48,005 nt of DNA. Origin: Bacteroidota bacterium. GTDB taxonomy: Bacteria > Bacteroidota > Rhodothermia > Balneolales > Balneolaceae. Positions within the stretch are counted from its first letter, which is position 1, and the number at the start of each line of letters is the position of its first letter. The stretch lies in the NCBI GenBank assembly GCA_009909035.1, contig JAAAOB010000020.1, forward strand, positions 1 through 48,005. Reading direction: 5' to 3'. A program made the translations under genes and the position numbers. Positions 16,054-25,138 of this stretch are shown here, piece after piece. The notes under the pieces were generated by a model, which did no database searches, was not told the origin of the DNA, and saw only the letters and a program-made list of their open reading frames with translations.

Positions 16054-19000
16054 ATGTATATATCTGATCTTGAATTACATGGCTTTAAAAGTTTTGCCCA
16101 TAAAACACATGTAAAATTTGATAGCGGAATCACGGCTATTGTAGGGCCAAACGGGTGCGGAAAATCTAATATCGTGGATGCCCTGCGCTGGGTTCTCGGG
16201 GAGCAGCGCCCCACGCTGCTCCGCTCCAGCTCCATGAGCAACGTGATTTTTAACGGAACGGCCAAAAAGAAAGCGCTCGGCCTGGCGGATGTATCGCTGA
16301 CCTTCGTGAACAACAAGGGAATCCTGCCTACCGAATACAGCGAATTGACCATCACCCGCCGCCTCTACCGCTCCGGCGACAGCGAATACCTGATCAACGA
16401 CACGCCGTGCCGGCTCAAGGATATCATGGAGCTGTTTATGGATACGGGAATGAGTTCCGATGCCTACTCGGTGATTGAGCTGAAGATGGTAGAGGAAATT
16501 CTGAACGACCGCAACAACGATCGCCGCAGGCTGTTTGAAGAGGCGGCCGGTGTGACCCGATACAAAGATCAGCGCAAACGAACCCTGCGGAAACTGGATC
16601 AGACGCTGAACGACCTGCAGCGGCTTGAGGATATCCTGGTTGAAGTTCGAAAGAAGGCCCGTTCTCTTGAAATCCAGGCGGAAAAAGCGGCCAAGGCGAA
16701 GAAATATCAAAACGAACTTGTCAGCCTCGATAAAGCCTACAATCGCCAGCAGTTCCTGGCGATCCAGGATGAGCTGAAACCGCTGAAAGAGCGTATCGAG
16801 AATGCGGAGAAAGAGAAGCGGGAGATCACGTCGAAGCTGGACAAACTGGAGGAGTCGGAAGAGAAAGCAGGCAACCGGCTGATCGACAAAGAGCGTGTTC
16901 AGGCTGAAGCGCAGCGCCGGGTAAGCCAGCTTGGCAACTCCATAAAGGAGATGGAGACGAATCTGCGGATCGTTCGTGAGAAGATCAAGAATGAAACGAA
17001 CGTGATCGAGAGCCAGCAAAAGGATATCAAGCAAAGCCATACCGACCTTGAGGAGCTTCGTCAGCTAAAGGAAACCAATGAAAAACAGCTCACCAATTTT
17101 TCTGATACGCTTGATCAGTCCGAAAAAAGCCTGAAGGATTCAAAAGAGACCTTCAACGAGCTGCAGCAAAAATATACGCAGATCCGCCATGAGCTGTATG
17201 AGCTCGAAATTGCGGTGGGCGAGACCAATAAAAAACTTCGCGAGCTGCAGTCTGAACGGATCAGGCTGGAATCGAAGCTGGAAAACAGCGAGGACGACCG
17301 CCTCCGGATCAACCGCGATATTGAAGACCTGGAAGAGGAGATCGACAACGCCAGGGGTGAACTGAAAATCAGCAGCGGGAAGCTGGAGAACGTAAACCAG
17401 TCGCTCAGGGAGAAGGAAGAAGAGCTTCAGCAGGTCTCCGAAAAGCGGGAACAGCTCCAGGCTGAACGCGAAGAGATGCGGGATGCGATGCGTTCGGCAA
17501 AAAGCAGGATGGAATCGGCCCGGTCGGAAATCTCCCTGATGGAGAGCCTTGCGGAATCAAGCGAGGGCTTGCCGGGATCGGTAACGTTTTTGATGGAGCA
17601 TCATGCGCAGGATTTCAATACCATGCGCTCGGTTGGCGATCTGCTTCAGACGGATGAAGATAAAGCGGCCGCGCTGGAAGCCGCCCTTGGCGATGCCATT
17701 CACTACGTTGTGGTGGATACCATGCAGGATGCCGTGCGCGCCTCCCACATTCTGAAAGATCAGAAAAAGGGACGGGCCACATTCATCCCGCTGGCGGAAC
17801 TCTCCGACTCCTACACGGTTGCACCGGAATCGATCTGCCATCACATCCGCACGGAAGAGCAATTCAGAGCCGTGGCACAACTGCTCACCGGCTCCGTGAT
17901 GCTGACTGAATCCGTGGAGGAGGCCACACCGCTGCCCGACCAGATAACAAGTGCCGTCACGCCCGATGGGGACCTTATCACATCCAACCGGTTCTACAAG
18001 AGCGGCAGCAAGAACAAGCAGGCGGGAATCCGGCTCGGAATTAACGATAAGCTCGAAAAGCTTCAAAAGTGCCTGGATGAACACACCGCCGCTTTTGAAA
18101 AAGCAGAGGGGGAGCTGCTGGAGATTGAGGAACAGCTCCGGGAGCTCAATCCTGAAACCATTCGCCACGCGATGAAAGAGAGTCAACAGGAGGCCCGGAA
18201 ACTGGAGCAGGAGATCAGCCGGTACCAATCGGGCATCCAGGTGTACCAGAAGAATATTTCCGATCTGACCAACCGGAAAGAGAATATCTCTGAAAATGAA
18301 GATCGTGCCGCGGAACAGCTCGATAGCCTTCAGCCGGAACAGAAGGAGCTGCAGGAGAAAATTATTGAGCTGACCGACCGGCAGAATGAGAAGAAAGAGC
18401 GGCTGGAGTCTCTTGAAGAGGAACGGGCCATTGCCCAGAACCGCTACAACGACGCTCAGCTTAAGCACCAGGACGTAAAAAACCGGGCCCAGAACCTGGA
18501 AAAAGAGATCGAGAGGGCCGAGCGTGGCATTGAGTCGATCCAAAACCGGCTGGAGTCGCGCCAAAAAATGATGGAGGAGAGTGCCGGGAAGATTGAGTCG
18601 TATAAAGATTCGATTGAGCAGACGGAAAAGCAGCTGGAGCAGTCTCGCGAGCAAAAAATAGCGGCCGATCAAATGCTGAGCGAGGCTGAAGAAGCGGCTG
18701 CTAAACAGCGGGGGGAGATCAAAGAAATCACCGATGATCTAAAGGAACTGCGCCGCAATAAAGAGGTCAATACCGAGCTGGTCCATCATTTAACAATGGC
18801 CAGGGAGAAATTCGAGTTGCAGGCCCAAACGCTCTCCGATTATGTTTGGGAGACGTACGGAATTTTGATGGATCAGCTGACGGAAGAGCTGCCGGAGGAG
18901 ATGTCGCCCGACGAGGCCAAACAGCGGATTAGCTGGCTGAAACAGAAGCTAAACCGCATTGGTGAGGTGAATCACCTGGCCATTGATGAGTACGAGGAGG

Positions 19001-19572
19001 AGAAGGAGCGGCTCGATTTTTACGAGGAGCAGATTGAAGATCTTCAAAAGGCCGAAAATGAGATGCGGGAGACGATTGATGAGATTAACCGGACCGCCAC
19101 CGAGCGCTTTAACAAAACGTTTGAGCAGATTCGCGTAAATTTTCAGTCGGTGTTCCACACGCTGTTTGAGGAAGATGACAATTGTGACCTCATTATTGAA
19201 CAGGATGTGGTTGATCCGCTGGAAGCTAAAATTGAAATCAAGGCGAACCCGCGCGGCAAGCGCCCGTCGAGCATCAGCCAGCTCTCCGGTGGTGAAAAAA
19301 CCCTGACCGCCATTGCGCTGCTGTTTGCCATCTACCTGGTAAAACCATCGCCTTTCTGTGTGCTGGATGAGGTGGATGCCCCGCTGGATGATGCCAATAT
19401 TGAGCGGTTTGCATCGATGATCCGATCTTTTGCCGATGACACCCAGTTTATTATCATCACCCACAACAAAAAAACGATGTCGAAAGCGGAGATGATGTAC
19501 GGCGTGACGATGCCTGAAACCGGTATTAGTCGTTTAGTGGGCGTGAAACTGGACGAGGTTGCGGAAGCTTAA
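16054..19572 (+). CDS. smc: Chromosome segregation ATPase SMC
   Basis: 1172-residue SMC, the condensin ATPase that organises the chromosome with ScpA and ScpB. Walker A is GPNGCGKS at 31-38, within a head that starts YISDLELHGFKSFA. Long coiled coils run from about 165-500 and 680-1000. The hinge lies about 505-665 (LPGSVTFLMEH, then AALEAALGDAIHYVVVDT). The ABC signature LSGGEKTLTAIALLFAI is near 1075, and Walker B with its catalytic Glu (FCVLDEVDAPLDD) is near 1100. Length is typical. scpA and scpB are not adjacent. A tandem palindromic repeat starts 5 bp after the stop. Confidence 0.97.
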   Translation: MYISDLELHGFKSFAHKTHVKFDSGITAIVGPNGCGKSNIVDALRWVLGEQRPTLLRSSSMSNVIFNGTAKKKALGLADVSLTFVNNKGILPTEYSELTITRRLYRSGDSEYLINDTPCRLKDIMELFMDTGMSSDAYSVIELKMVEEILNDRNNDRRRLFEEAAGVTRYKDQRKRTLRKLDQTLNDLQRLEDILVEVRKKARSLEIQAEKAAKAKKYQNELVSLDKAYNRQQFLAIQDELKPLKERIENAEKEKREITSKLDKLEESEEKAGNRLIDKERVQAEAQRRVSQLGNSIKEMETNLRIVREKIKNETNVIESQQKDIKQSHTDLEELRQLKETNEKQLTNFSDTLDQSEKSLKDSKETFNELQQKYTQIRHELYELEIAVGETNKKLRELQSERIRLESKLENSEDDRLRINRDIEDLEEEIDNARGELKISSGKLENVNQSLREKEEELQQVSEKREQLQAEREEMRDAMRSAKSRMESARSEISLMESLAESSEGLPGSVTFLMEHHAQDFNTMRSVGDLLQTDEDKAAALEAALGDAIHYVVVDTMQDAVRASHILKDQKKGRATFIPLAELSDSYTVAPESICHHIRTEEQFRAVAQLLTGSVMLTESVEEATPLPDQITSAVTPDGDLITSNRFYKSGSKNKQAGIRLGINDKLEKLQKCLDEHTAAFEKAEGELLEIEEQLRELNPETIRHAMKESQQEARKLEQEISRYQSGIQVYQKNISDLTNRKENISENEDRAAEQLDSLQPEQKELQEKIIELTDRQNEKKERLESLEEERAIAQNRYNDAQLKHQDVKNRAQNLEKEIERAERGIESIQNRLESRQKMMEESAGKIESYKDSIEQTEKQLEQSREQKIAADQMLSEAEEAAAKQRGEIKEITDDLKELRRNKEVNTELVHHLTMAREKFELQAQTLSDYVWETYGILMDQLTEELPEEMSPDEAKQRISWLKQKLNRIGEVNHLAIDEYEEEKERLDFYEEQIEDLQKAENEMRETIDEINRTATERFNKTFEQIRVNFQSVFHTLFEEDDNCDLIIEQDVVDPLEAKIEIKANPRGKRPSSISQLSGGEKTLTAIALLFAIYLVKPSPFCVLDEVDAPLDDANIERFASMIRSFADDTQFIIITHNKKTMSKAEMMYGVTMPETGISRLVGVKLDEVAEA

Positions 19573-19576
19573 ATTC

Positions 19577-19716
19577 CTCGACAGTTGGATTGGGGTTTTC
19601 GACTGTCGACTATTGAAGGATCAGACGCGCGTTATGTGGGATTGTTGATGTTTTGGGTTGATTGCCGTTAAGGATTCGTCGGACGAAAGAGGCAATCGTC
19701 CGACGAGGGGTAAGTC
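19577..19716 (+). repeat. Two-hairpin tandem unit 1, downstream of smc
   Basis: 140-bp unit. Hairpin a (19579-19608) pairs CGACAGT with ACTGTCG around TTGGATTGGGGTTTTCG-like sequence. Hairpin b (19676-19707) pairs TCGTCGGACGA with TCGTCCGACGA. TTGAAGGAT and GTTAAGGA lie between them. The unit is followed directly by a second copy. Together the two fill the 306-bp gap 19573-19878, in which no gene is supported. Confidence 0.85.
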
Positions 19717-19854
19717 ATCGACAGTCGATTGGGGTTTTCGACTGTCGAATGTTGAAGGATGGTGGCGTGATGTGGGGTCGCTGATGGTTTGGGTTGCTTC
19801 GCTTAATGGCTTAAGGACTCGTCGGACGAAAAAGACAATCGTCCGACGAGGGGG
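19717..19854 (+). repeat. Two-hairpin tandem unit 2, downstream of smc
   Basis: Second copy at 140-bp spacing. Hairpin a is CGACAGTCGA...TCGACTGTCG (19719-19748), with perfect arms. Hairpin b is CTCGTCGGACGA...TCGTCCGACGAG (19818-19850). Between them the copies share TGTTGAAGGAT, GATG and TTAAGGA but differ at many sites, so the duplication is not recent. Hairpin b has an inverted relative at 6133-6165. Confidence 0.85.
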
Positions 19855-19878
19855 GAATTCGGAGCATCGGAAAAAGTC

Positions 19879-20835
19879 TCATTCAGATAATTCTGCCAGC
19901 TCCGCTTCCGCCGCTATAAATCCAAAGGCCGGCCAGTTTCCTTCGTTGTAAATCTCCTGCCAGATGTCGTACGCCCTCTCTTCGCGCCCGTTGATGTAGT
20001 GCCAATTCCCGATTCCGTAGCCGAGGGTGGCGCTATGCAACTCATCTCCCGGTGACTCTGTGAGCTGCTCCGGCCGGAACACGCCGTTAAAGACAAGCAG
20101 CAGGTTCAGGTAGGCGTCATTTTCGATCACCTCAAGATCGGGACTGATATCCGCAATCATCTCGCCCGCCCGTTCATCATTGCCGTTTCGTCGCAGGGCC
20201 ATGTAGTACCAGTAGAGCGTGGCGATCCGCATATCGGGGGTCAGATCCAGTTCCAGCGCGTTTTCGTACGAATCGATCGCCGCCGGGTAGTTTCCCTGAA
20301 CATAGTGTGCCAGCCCAAGATGGTACCAGACGTTCGATTTCAGCGTGCTGGTGGGTTGATCCTGTTCATTGGGCAGTCCGTCCGGCTCCACGCGGTCAGT
20401 CATGTTCTTCATCAAATCGGCGGCCGACTCAAAATCGGCAATGGCGCGGTCGAACATGCGCAGCGTCAGGTAGCGGTGCCCGCGGTGGCGATACATCCGC
20501 GGATCTTCCGAGTGTTTGAAGACGCCCTCCGTAAAAATCTCCACCGCCTCCCGATAGTTTCCCAGGTAGGCCATCCGCCGGCCCAGCCAGATGACATTCT
20601 CAGGCTCTTCGGGGTCGATCCTGTAATTTTTCATCGCCTCATCCAGGTTTTCGCGGTACTCCTGCTCCGTTTCGGTATCGAGTGTGGGTGTTCGCAGGGT
20701 ATCCCCCAGGAGCGAGATGGCCTGCGCATCTCCCCGCAGCTCCGGCAGACTGTCAGCCGGCCCGCAAGAGAAAAAGACCAGTGTAAAGAATAGTCCCGAA
20801 AGGATGTGCAACATGTATGTATCGTTTCTTTTCAT
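19879..20835 (-). CDS. TPR-repeat lipoprotein
   Basis: 318-residue exported protein. A short basic start and a hydrophobic stretch end in FFSC with C24 as the likely lipidated cysteine. From about residue 60 the chain is built of tetratricopeptide repeats: IWLGRRMAYLGNYREAVEIFTEGV (about 84-107), RMYRHRGHRYLTLRMFDRAIADFESA, and WYHLGLAHYVQGNYPAAIDSYENALEL are three clear units. TPR lipoproteins serve as protein-protein scaffolds in the periplasm; the partner is not evident. It is 42 bp downstream of the M28 peptidase gene on the same strand, so they are probably one operon. Confidence 0.82.
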   Translation of the reverse strand: MKRNDTYMLHILSGLFFTLVFFSCGPADSLPELRGDAQAISLLGDTLRTPTLDTETEQEYRENLDEAMKNYRIDPEEPENVIWLGRRMAYLGNYREAVEIFTEGVFKHSEDPRMYRHRGHRYLTLRMFDRAIADFESAADLMKNMTDRVEPDGLPNEQDQPTSTLKSNVWYHLGLAHYVQGNYPAAIDSYENALELDLTPDMRIATLYWYYMALRRNGNDERAGEMIADISPDLEVIENDAYLNLLLVFNGVFRPEQLTESPGDELHSATLGYGIGNWHYINGREERAYDIWQEIYNEGNWPAFGFIAAEAELAELSE

Positions 20836-20877
20836 CTGCCGATGTTCCTTTTTAAAATCTGAATGATTTTGTTCGTA

Positions 20878-22131
20878 CTAAAACTCGATCTCAAGCTCTA
20901 CCTCTTCGCCATCTCGGAGAACGGTCACCTCCACCCGATCTCCCTGCTCAAATTCCGAGAGGTTGTCCATGTAGTCGTAAATATCCCCGATCTCAACGCC
21001 TCCCATCCGGATGATCACATCCCCATCCATCATTCCACCGCGGTCAGCCGCGTCTCCGTCACGCACACCGTCAATCCGGAATCCCTCGCCCGACCATGTG
21101 TAATCCGGCAGCACGCCCAGTGTCGGGCCGCTGAAATCCATCCGCCCGGAGTGCGGATCGCTCGACTCCCGGAAGCTGATCTCCCGGGCATCGATACGGT
21201 CCAGCCGTTCAATTACCTGCGTCACGTGATCCAGGATCGCCTGAATTCCCCGGTAGTTGATTTTATCGGCCGTATCAGATGAACGGTGATAGTCACCGTG
21301 CGTTCCCGTAAAATAGTGCAGCACCGGGATGCCGGCGTCATAAAAGGCCGTATGATCGCTGGCCCCGGTTCCCGATGGCGTCCGGGTGATATCGAGCGAA
21401 TCGGTCTCCAGCTCATTCAGCAGTTCATTCCACCGGTCGGACGTTCCCGTGCCAAAGATCGTCACCTGGTTCTGCTCCATCCGCCCAATCATATCCATGT
21501 TGATCATCGCCGCGATACTGTCGGGGCTGATCTGCGTCTCTTCCATAAAATGGCGGGCCCCAAGAAGACCCAGTTCTTCCCCGGAGAACGCGATAAAGAG
21601 CATATGTTTAGAGGGGACATTTTCCGAAAAATGCTCGGCCAGCTCAATCAGCGCGGCCGTGCCGGAGGCGTTATCATCCGCGCCGGGGTGAACCGCCGGC
21701 TCCTCGCCGGAATCCATGGAGATCATCCCGCCGGTTCCCTGCGAGTCGTAGTGTGCTCCCACGATAATATACTGCCCCGAATTCCCGGTTCCTTCAATCA
21801 TCCCCGCCACATTACGGGAAATCCTGTTTTCCAGGTCCATGGCCTGCGGCATGGGGCCGGTGAGCGTAAACTGCTGCAGGTAGGTGTTGTTTTCTCCCGC
21901 CGGCCGGAGGCCCGCTGCCAGGAACCGGTCGGAAATATAGTTCGCCGCGGAGGCCTCCCCCGGAGTACCCGCAAGGCGTCCCTCAAGCCCGGGATCGGCC
22001 AGCCGCTCCACATGATCGCGAAGGGTGGACTCTTCGGCAGGGGAGGTATCTGATTGAGAGCAGCCCGAAAGCAGCAGGGCAGCCAGAAGGGCGATGCAGG
22101 AGACGCGGGGCGACAAAATATCTGTATGCAT
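20878..22131 (-). CDS. M28-family zinc aminopeptidase lipoprotein with PDZ domain
   Basis: 417-residue exported metallopeptidase. A lipobox LLSGC (C24) suggests membrane anchoring. The peptidase domain (about 38-310) carries the M28 co-catalytic zinc set: H127 (GAHYDS), D152 (HPGADDNASG), E186 (SGEELG, with E185 or E186 as general base), D213 (NMDMIG) and H282 (DYHRSSD). A PDZ-like domain fills about 330-417 (GVRDGDAADRGGMMDGDVIIRMGG). Family members remove N-terminal residues from peptides in the periplasm. The PDZ domain may guide substrate choice. It is the first gene of a probable operon with the TPR lipoprotein. Confidence 0.92.
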   Translation of the reverse strand: MHTDILSPRVSCIALLAALLLSGCSQSDTSPAEESTLRDHVERLADPGLEGRLAGTPGEASAANYISDRFLAAGLRPAGENNTYLQQFTLTGPMPQAMDLENRISRNVAGMIEGTGNSGQYIIVGAHYDSQGTGGMISMDSGEEPAVHPGADDNASGTAALIELAEHFSENVPSKHMLFIAFSGEELGLLGARHFMEETQISPDSIAAMINMDMIGRMEQNQVTIFGTGTSDRWNELLNELETDSLDITRTPSGTGASDHTAFYDAGIPVLHYFTGTHGDYHRSSDTADKINYRGIQAILDHVTQVIERLDRIDAREISFRESSDPHSGRMDFSGPTLGVLPDYTWSGEGFRIDGVRDGDAADRGGMMDGDVIIRMGGVEIGDIYDYMDNLSEFEQGDRVEVTVLRDGEEVELEIEF

Positions 22132-22304
22132 TGAAATCGTAGTGTTTAAGATTCAGGGTTAAAATACAGTGTTTCACCATTTATGACAGGTTAAAAGAGA
22201 ACAAAAGATTCATACGGAAGATTTTTTTAAAAAATGCAGGCGACGGATGGATTTAATTTTTACAGACAAGCTCCGTTCATATTAAAGACCAATTAGCCAA
22301 CGTA
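22132..22304. other. Gene-free part of the M28-TonB receptor gap
   Basis: AT-rich sequence before the restriction-modification remnant, presumably holding the minus-strand promoter of the M28 gene. No repeat or RNA motif is visible. The whole gap 22132-22776 is 645 bp and also contains the remnant (22305-22560), the TPP riboswitch and the Shine-Dalgarno hairpin. Confidence 0.5.
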
Positions 22305-22560
22305 TTGAGGTCATTCAGTTTTAAAATATTCCATTCTTTGCAGTCTCTATTTGTTTTCTATACTCCAGAAGTATTCATCCGCTTTAAAAAAATAGAACGA
22401 TGTTTGGCGCTCTTTCAGCATTCGGTACTGAAAAAATATTTATCGGGAATTCATGCACAGTCGGTGGATCTCACAGCCCTTTCTGAAGAAGCCGAATGGC
22501 TCGACTATTTCAACAATCAAAAAGCCAAGGCCGAGGAGCTAAAATCCTCTAGACCCCTTG
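22305..22560 (+). pseudogene. Probable remnant of a type IIG/Eco57I-like restriction-modification gene
   Basis: An open frame here includes LTALSEEAEWLDYFNNQKAKAEELK. That recalls the segment before the C-terminal end of Eco57I-like restriction-methyltransferase proteins, where an (E/D)EAEW...YF...QKAKA helix leads into a DREID...VY.LYGL motif. The downstream motif is missing: after EELKSS the frame runs into unrelated sequence and then the TPP riboswitch. The part before about residue 45 is low in recognisable signal. The frame starts with TTG and nominally ends at 22637. I read it as a decayed fragment. The match rests on memory of the family motif. Confidence 0.42.
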
Positions 22561-22602
22561 AAGCCAACCCTAAACTACCGTATTTTAAATTTCAATCAAC
22601 TA

Positions 22603-22687
22603 AAGGTTGGGGGTGTCCTGGATGCGTTCGGGACTGAGATCATACCCTGTGAACCTGAACCGGGTTATACCGGCGTAGGGAAACCAA
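22603..22687 (+). promoter_or_regulatory. TPP riboswitch (THI element)
   Basis: The conserved TPP aptamer core is present: GGGGGTG (from 22609), CTGAGAT (22634-22640), ACCCTGTGAACCTGAACC and the ACCGGCGTAGGGAA block (22669-22682). P1 is GGTT (22605-22608) with AACC (22682-22685). The P3 arm is GTCC...GGAC. It binds thiamine pyrophosphate and lies 90 nt upstream of the TonB-dependent receptor. Confidence 0.96.
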
Positions 22688-22688
22688 G

Positions 22689-22722
22689 ATCTGCAGTGCA
22701 GCATCGTAAATAATTTGCAGAT
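22689..22722 (+). promoter_or_regulatory. Inverted repeat in the riboswitch expression platform
   Basis: ATCTGCA (22689-22695) pairs with TGCAGAT (22716-22722). It starts two nt after the aptamer, so it could be an alternative structure linked to P1. No T-run follows, which argues against transcription termination here. Confidence 0.55.
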
Positions 22723-22740
22723 GTTTCAGCACACTGTCCC

Positions 22741-22772
22741 CCTCCTTCAATCGCATCTAAAATTGATGGAGG
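22741..22772 (+). promoter_or_regulatory. Hairpin masking the Shine-Dalgarno site of the receptor gene
   Basis: CCTCCTTCAAT (22741-22751) pairs with ATTGATGGAGG (22762-22772), 10 of 11 positions, around a 10-nt loop. The right arm contains GGAGG, 4 nt before the ATG at 22777. The ribosome-binding site is thus paired unless another structure frees it, fitting translational control by the upstream riboswitch. Confidence 0.75.
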
Positions 22773-22776
22773 CATC

Positions 22777-25113
22777 ATGTCTACCTATTTCAAACTGTTC
22801 GCTCTTCTCGTTCCGATTCTATTCGGAACAACACTACTCTCTTTCTCTCAAACCATCGAGGGCCGTGTAACCGACAGCTCCACCGGCGATCCCCTGCTGG
22901 GGGCCACAATTTTGCAACAAGATACCGACAACGGCGCCGTGACCGGGCCGGATGGGGAGTTTCAGCTTCAACTTGAATCTGCTGCAGCACAACAGGTGGT
23001 TCTCATTGTCCGGCATGTTGGATACCAGCAAAAAATGGTTCCTCTCTCAGAATTAGATAATCTCACTACGGTTTCAATCCAGCTGGAGGCGTCATCGTTT
23101 ACAGGAAGCACAATTTTTGTCGATGATGTCCGGGTGGATGAATATGCGCCCGTCTCGCAATCGACCATCGAACGGGCGAAAATTGAGCGGGATAACATTG
23201 GCCAGGATCCCATCTACACGCTCGAAAGGTTCACGCCCTCAATTCTTACGCACTCCGACGCCGGCACACGTTTTGCCAACTACGGCTACATGCGCCTGCG
23301 GGGAATGGATCAAACCCGGATCAACATGACATTGAACGGCATTCCGCTGAACGATATGATTGACCAGGGAGTGTTCTTTTCCAACTTTAATGATTTTGGC
23401 AACAGCATTCAGTCGGTGCAGGTGCAGCGGGGCGTGGGCACAAGCACGCACGGCACGGCGTCGTATGCAGGATCCATAAATTTTGAGTCCCGAAATATTA
23501 CCATGGACGAACCGTCCGCCGGTGTAAAGCTGACGGGAGGGGCGTTTGACTCCTACAGGCTAAGTGCAGAGGCGAATACGGGTTCTATGAACAACTACGG
23601 ACTTTACAGCCGCTTCAGCAAAACCGGGTCCGATGGGTACCGCGACAACAGCGGCACCGACTCTCGCTCGTTCTTCCTTTCCGGCGGCTATTTTGGGAGC
23701 CGGAATATTTTCAAAGTAACGGCATTTACCGGCTTCACGGAAAATGAACTGGCTTACACCCCGGTTCCGATCGACCAGATTCGCGAACGTCCCCGTACCA
23801 ACAACCTGCCGGTTCACGATATCGATAATTTTGGCCAGCAGTTTCTGCAGCTACAGTACGGCCGATCCGTATCAGATCAGCTTACGCTTACCTCCAGCCT
23901 TTACTACGGGGGTGCCGGCGGTGACTTTCCCGTTGGATTTAATGATGAAAACGGGGAGTTCGTACAGCAAAATTTCAGCCTGTTTAATGATCATTACGGC
24001 CTGCAGTCTGCCCTGCAGTATAGCGGTGACCGTTTGGAGATCTCGGGAGGGATCCATACCTACCTGTTTGATCGAGTGAATGAAGAGACCTTTGAACCTG
24101 CAAGCGAGACAATATATTACCGCGACGACTCGCAGAAGAGTGAGTTCAGCTCATTTCTAAAGGCGTCGATCCGTACCGGTGACCTTGAGCTTTACGGGGA
24201 TCTGCAGCTGCGCGCCGTGTGGCTGGACCTGAATCCCGATCTCTCATTTTTAGCCGACCAGGGTGTGCCTCCATCGCAGGTTTCGGTGCCCACGCGACAG
24301 TGGACGTTTCTGAGTCCAAAAATAGGGGCGACCTGGTTCCTGAGCAACCGGTTCAATATCTATGCATCATTCGGCCGGAGCGGACGCGAGCCTACCCGGC
24401 AGGATATCCTGGGTGCCACGAATATCAACGCCTCCAACCTGGGGCCGGTGAGCAACACTAACTCTGTGAGGGCTGAATATGTGAATAATCTGGAAACCGG
24501 ATTTCGATACCAATCTCCCCGGTTTGCGGGTAAGGTCAACGGGTTTTTTATGCGATTTACGGATGAAATTTCGCCGACCGGAGATTTCATTCCCGAAGGG
24601 TTTATCCAGCTTCGGGAAAACATCAGCGAAAGTTCGCGCTACGGCATTGAGGCTCAGGCGCAGTGGACGCTGTATCAAAAACTGACGCTCTCCGGAAACG
24701 CCACCTGGATGCAGACCAATATAGAGGAGTTTTCGCCCGGCGGGTCGGACCGTGTATTTGAGGATGTGGAGTCGATCCTGAGTCCCGATTGGCTGCTGAA
24801 CAGCACGGCCGCCTACTCCCCGGCTCAGTGGCTGGAGGTGTCGCTCTCGGGACGGTACATGGGCGACGCCTGGCTGGAGCTTACAAACAACGAAGAGTTT
24901 ATCCTGCCCTCCTTTTTTGTGGCAGATTTGGGAGTGGATGCCAGTCTGCGGGAGAATCTTTCTCTGTCGATCAATGTCCACAACATCACGGATGAACTCT
25001 ATTTTACAAACGGAGCCCCGTTAGACACCACATTGGATGGCACGCCCGATACGCCCGGCTACATCGTTCAGCCACCGCGACATCTGTTTGCCGAAGTTGA
25101 GTTTCGTTTTTAA
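22777..25113 (+). CDS. TonB-dependent receptor, predicted thiamine or thiamine-precursor uptake
   Basis: 778-residue outer-membrane receptor. A signal peptide covers about 1-25 (LFALLVPILFGTTLLSFSQ). A carboxypeptidase-regulatory-like domain follows (about 28-105, IEGRVTDSSTGDPLLGATI through VRHVGYQQKMV), then the plug (about 125-240, with TRINMTLNGIPLNDMIDQG and VQRGVGTSTHGTASYAGSINF) and a 22-strand barrel to the terminal aromatic F. The chain looks complete. Substrate is inferred from regulation: a TPP riboswitch and a masked Shine-Dalgarno site lie upstream, and a YkoF-type thiamine/HMP-binding protein gene follows 25 bp downstream. Energy comes from TonB-ExbB-ExbD, not encoded here. Vitamin B12 or siderophore uptake is much less likely given the riboswitch. 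Confidence 0.9.
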   Translation: MSTYFKLFALLVPILFGTTLLSFSQTIEGRVTDSSTGDPLLGATILQQDTDNGAVTGPDGEFQLQLESAAAQQVVLIVRHVGYQQKMVPLSELDNLTTVSIQLEASSFTGSTIFVDDVRVDEYAPVSQSTIERAKIERDNIGQDPIYTLERFTPSILTHSDAGTRFANYGYMRLRGMDQTRINMTLNGIPLNDMIDQGVFFSNFNDFGNSIQSVQVQRGVGTSTHGTASYAGSINFESRNITMDEPSAGVKLTGGAFDSYRLSAEANTGSMNNYGLYSRFSKTGSDGYRDNSGTDSRSFFLSGGYFGSRNIFKVTAFTGFTENELAYTPVPIDQIRERPRTNNLPVHDIDNFGQQFLQLQYGRSVSDQLTLTSSLYYGGAGGDFPVGFNDENGEFVQQNFSLFNDHYGLQSALQYSGDRLEISGGIHTYLFDRVNEETFEPASETIYYRDDSQKSEFSSFLKASIRTGDLELYGDLQLRAVWLDLNPDLSFLADQGVPPSQVSVPTRQWTFLSPKIGATWFLSNRFNIYASFGRSGREPTRQDILGATNINASNLGPVSNTNSVRAEYVNNLETGFRYQSPRFAGKVNGFFMRFTDEISPTGDFIPEGFIQLRENISESSRYGIEAQAQWTLYQKLTLSGNATWMQTNIEEFSPGGSDRVFEDVESILSPDWLLNSTAAYSPAQWLEVSLSGRYMGDAWLELTNNEEFILPSFFVADLGVDASLRENLSLSINVHNITDELYFTNGAPLDTTLDGTPDTPGYIVQPPRHLFAEVEFRF

Positions 25114-25138
25114 TCTGAATCAATAAACCTGAATCGTT

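Noticed and set aside
17557-18672. Long minus-strand frame inside smc
   Set aside because: Antisense to the hinge and coiled coil; Leu/Phe-rich product is the usual mirror of Glu/Lys-rich codons.
22305-22637. Intact 110-residue gene upstream of the TonB receptor
   Set aside because: Its 3' third runs through the TPP aptamer and its recognisable part looks truncated, so it is listed as a remnant.
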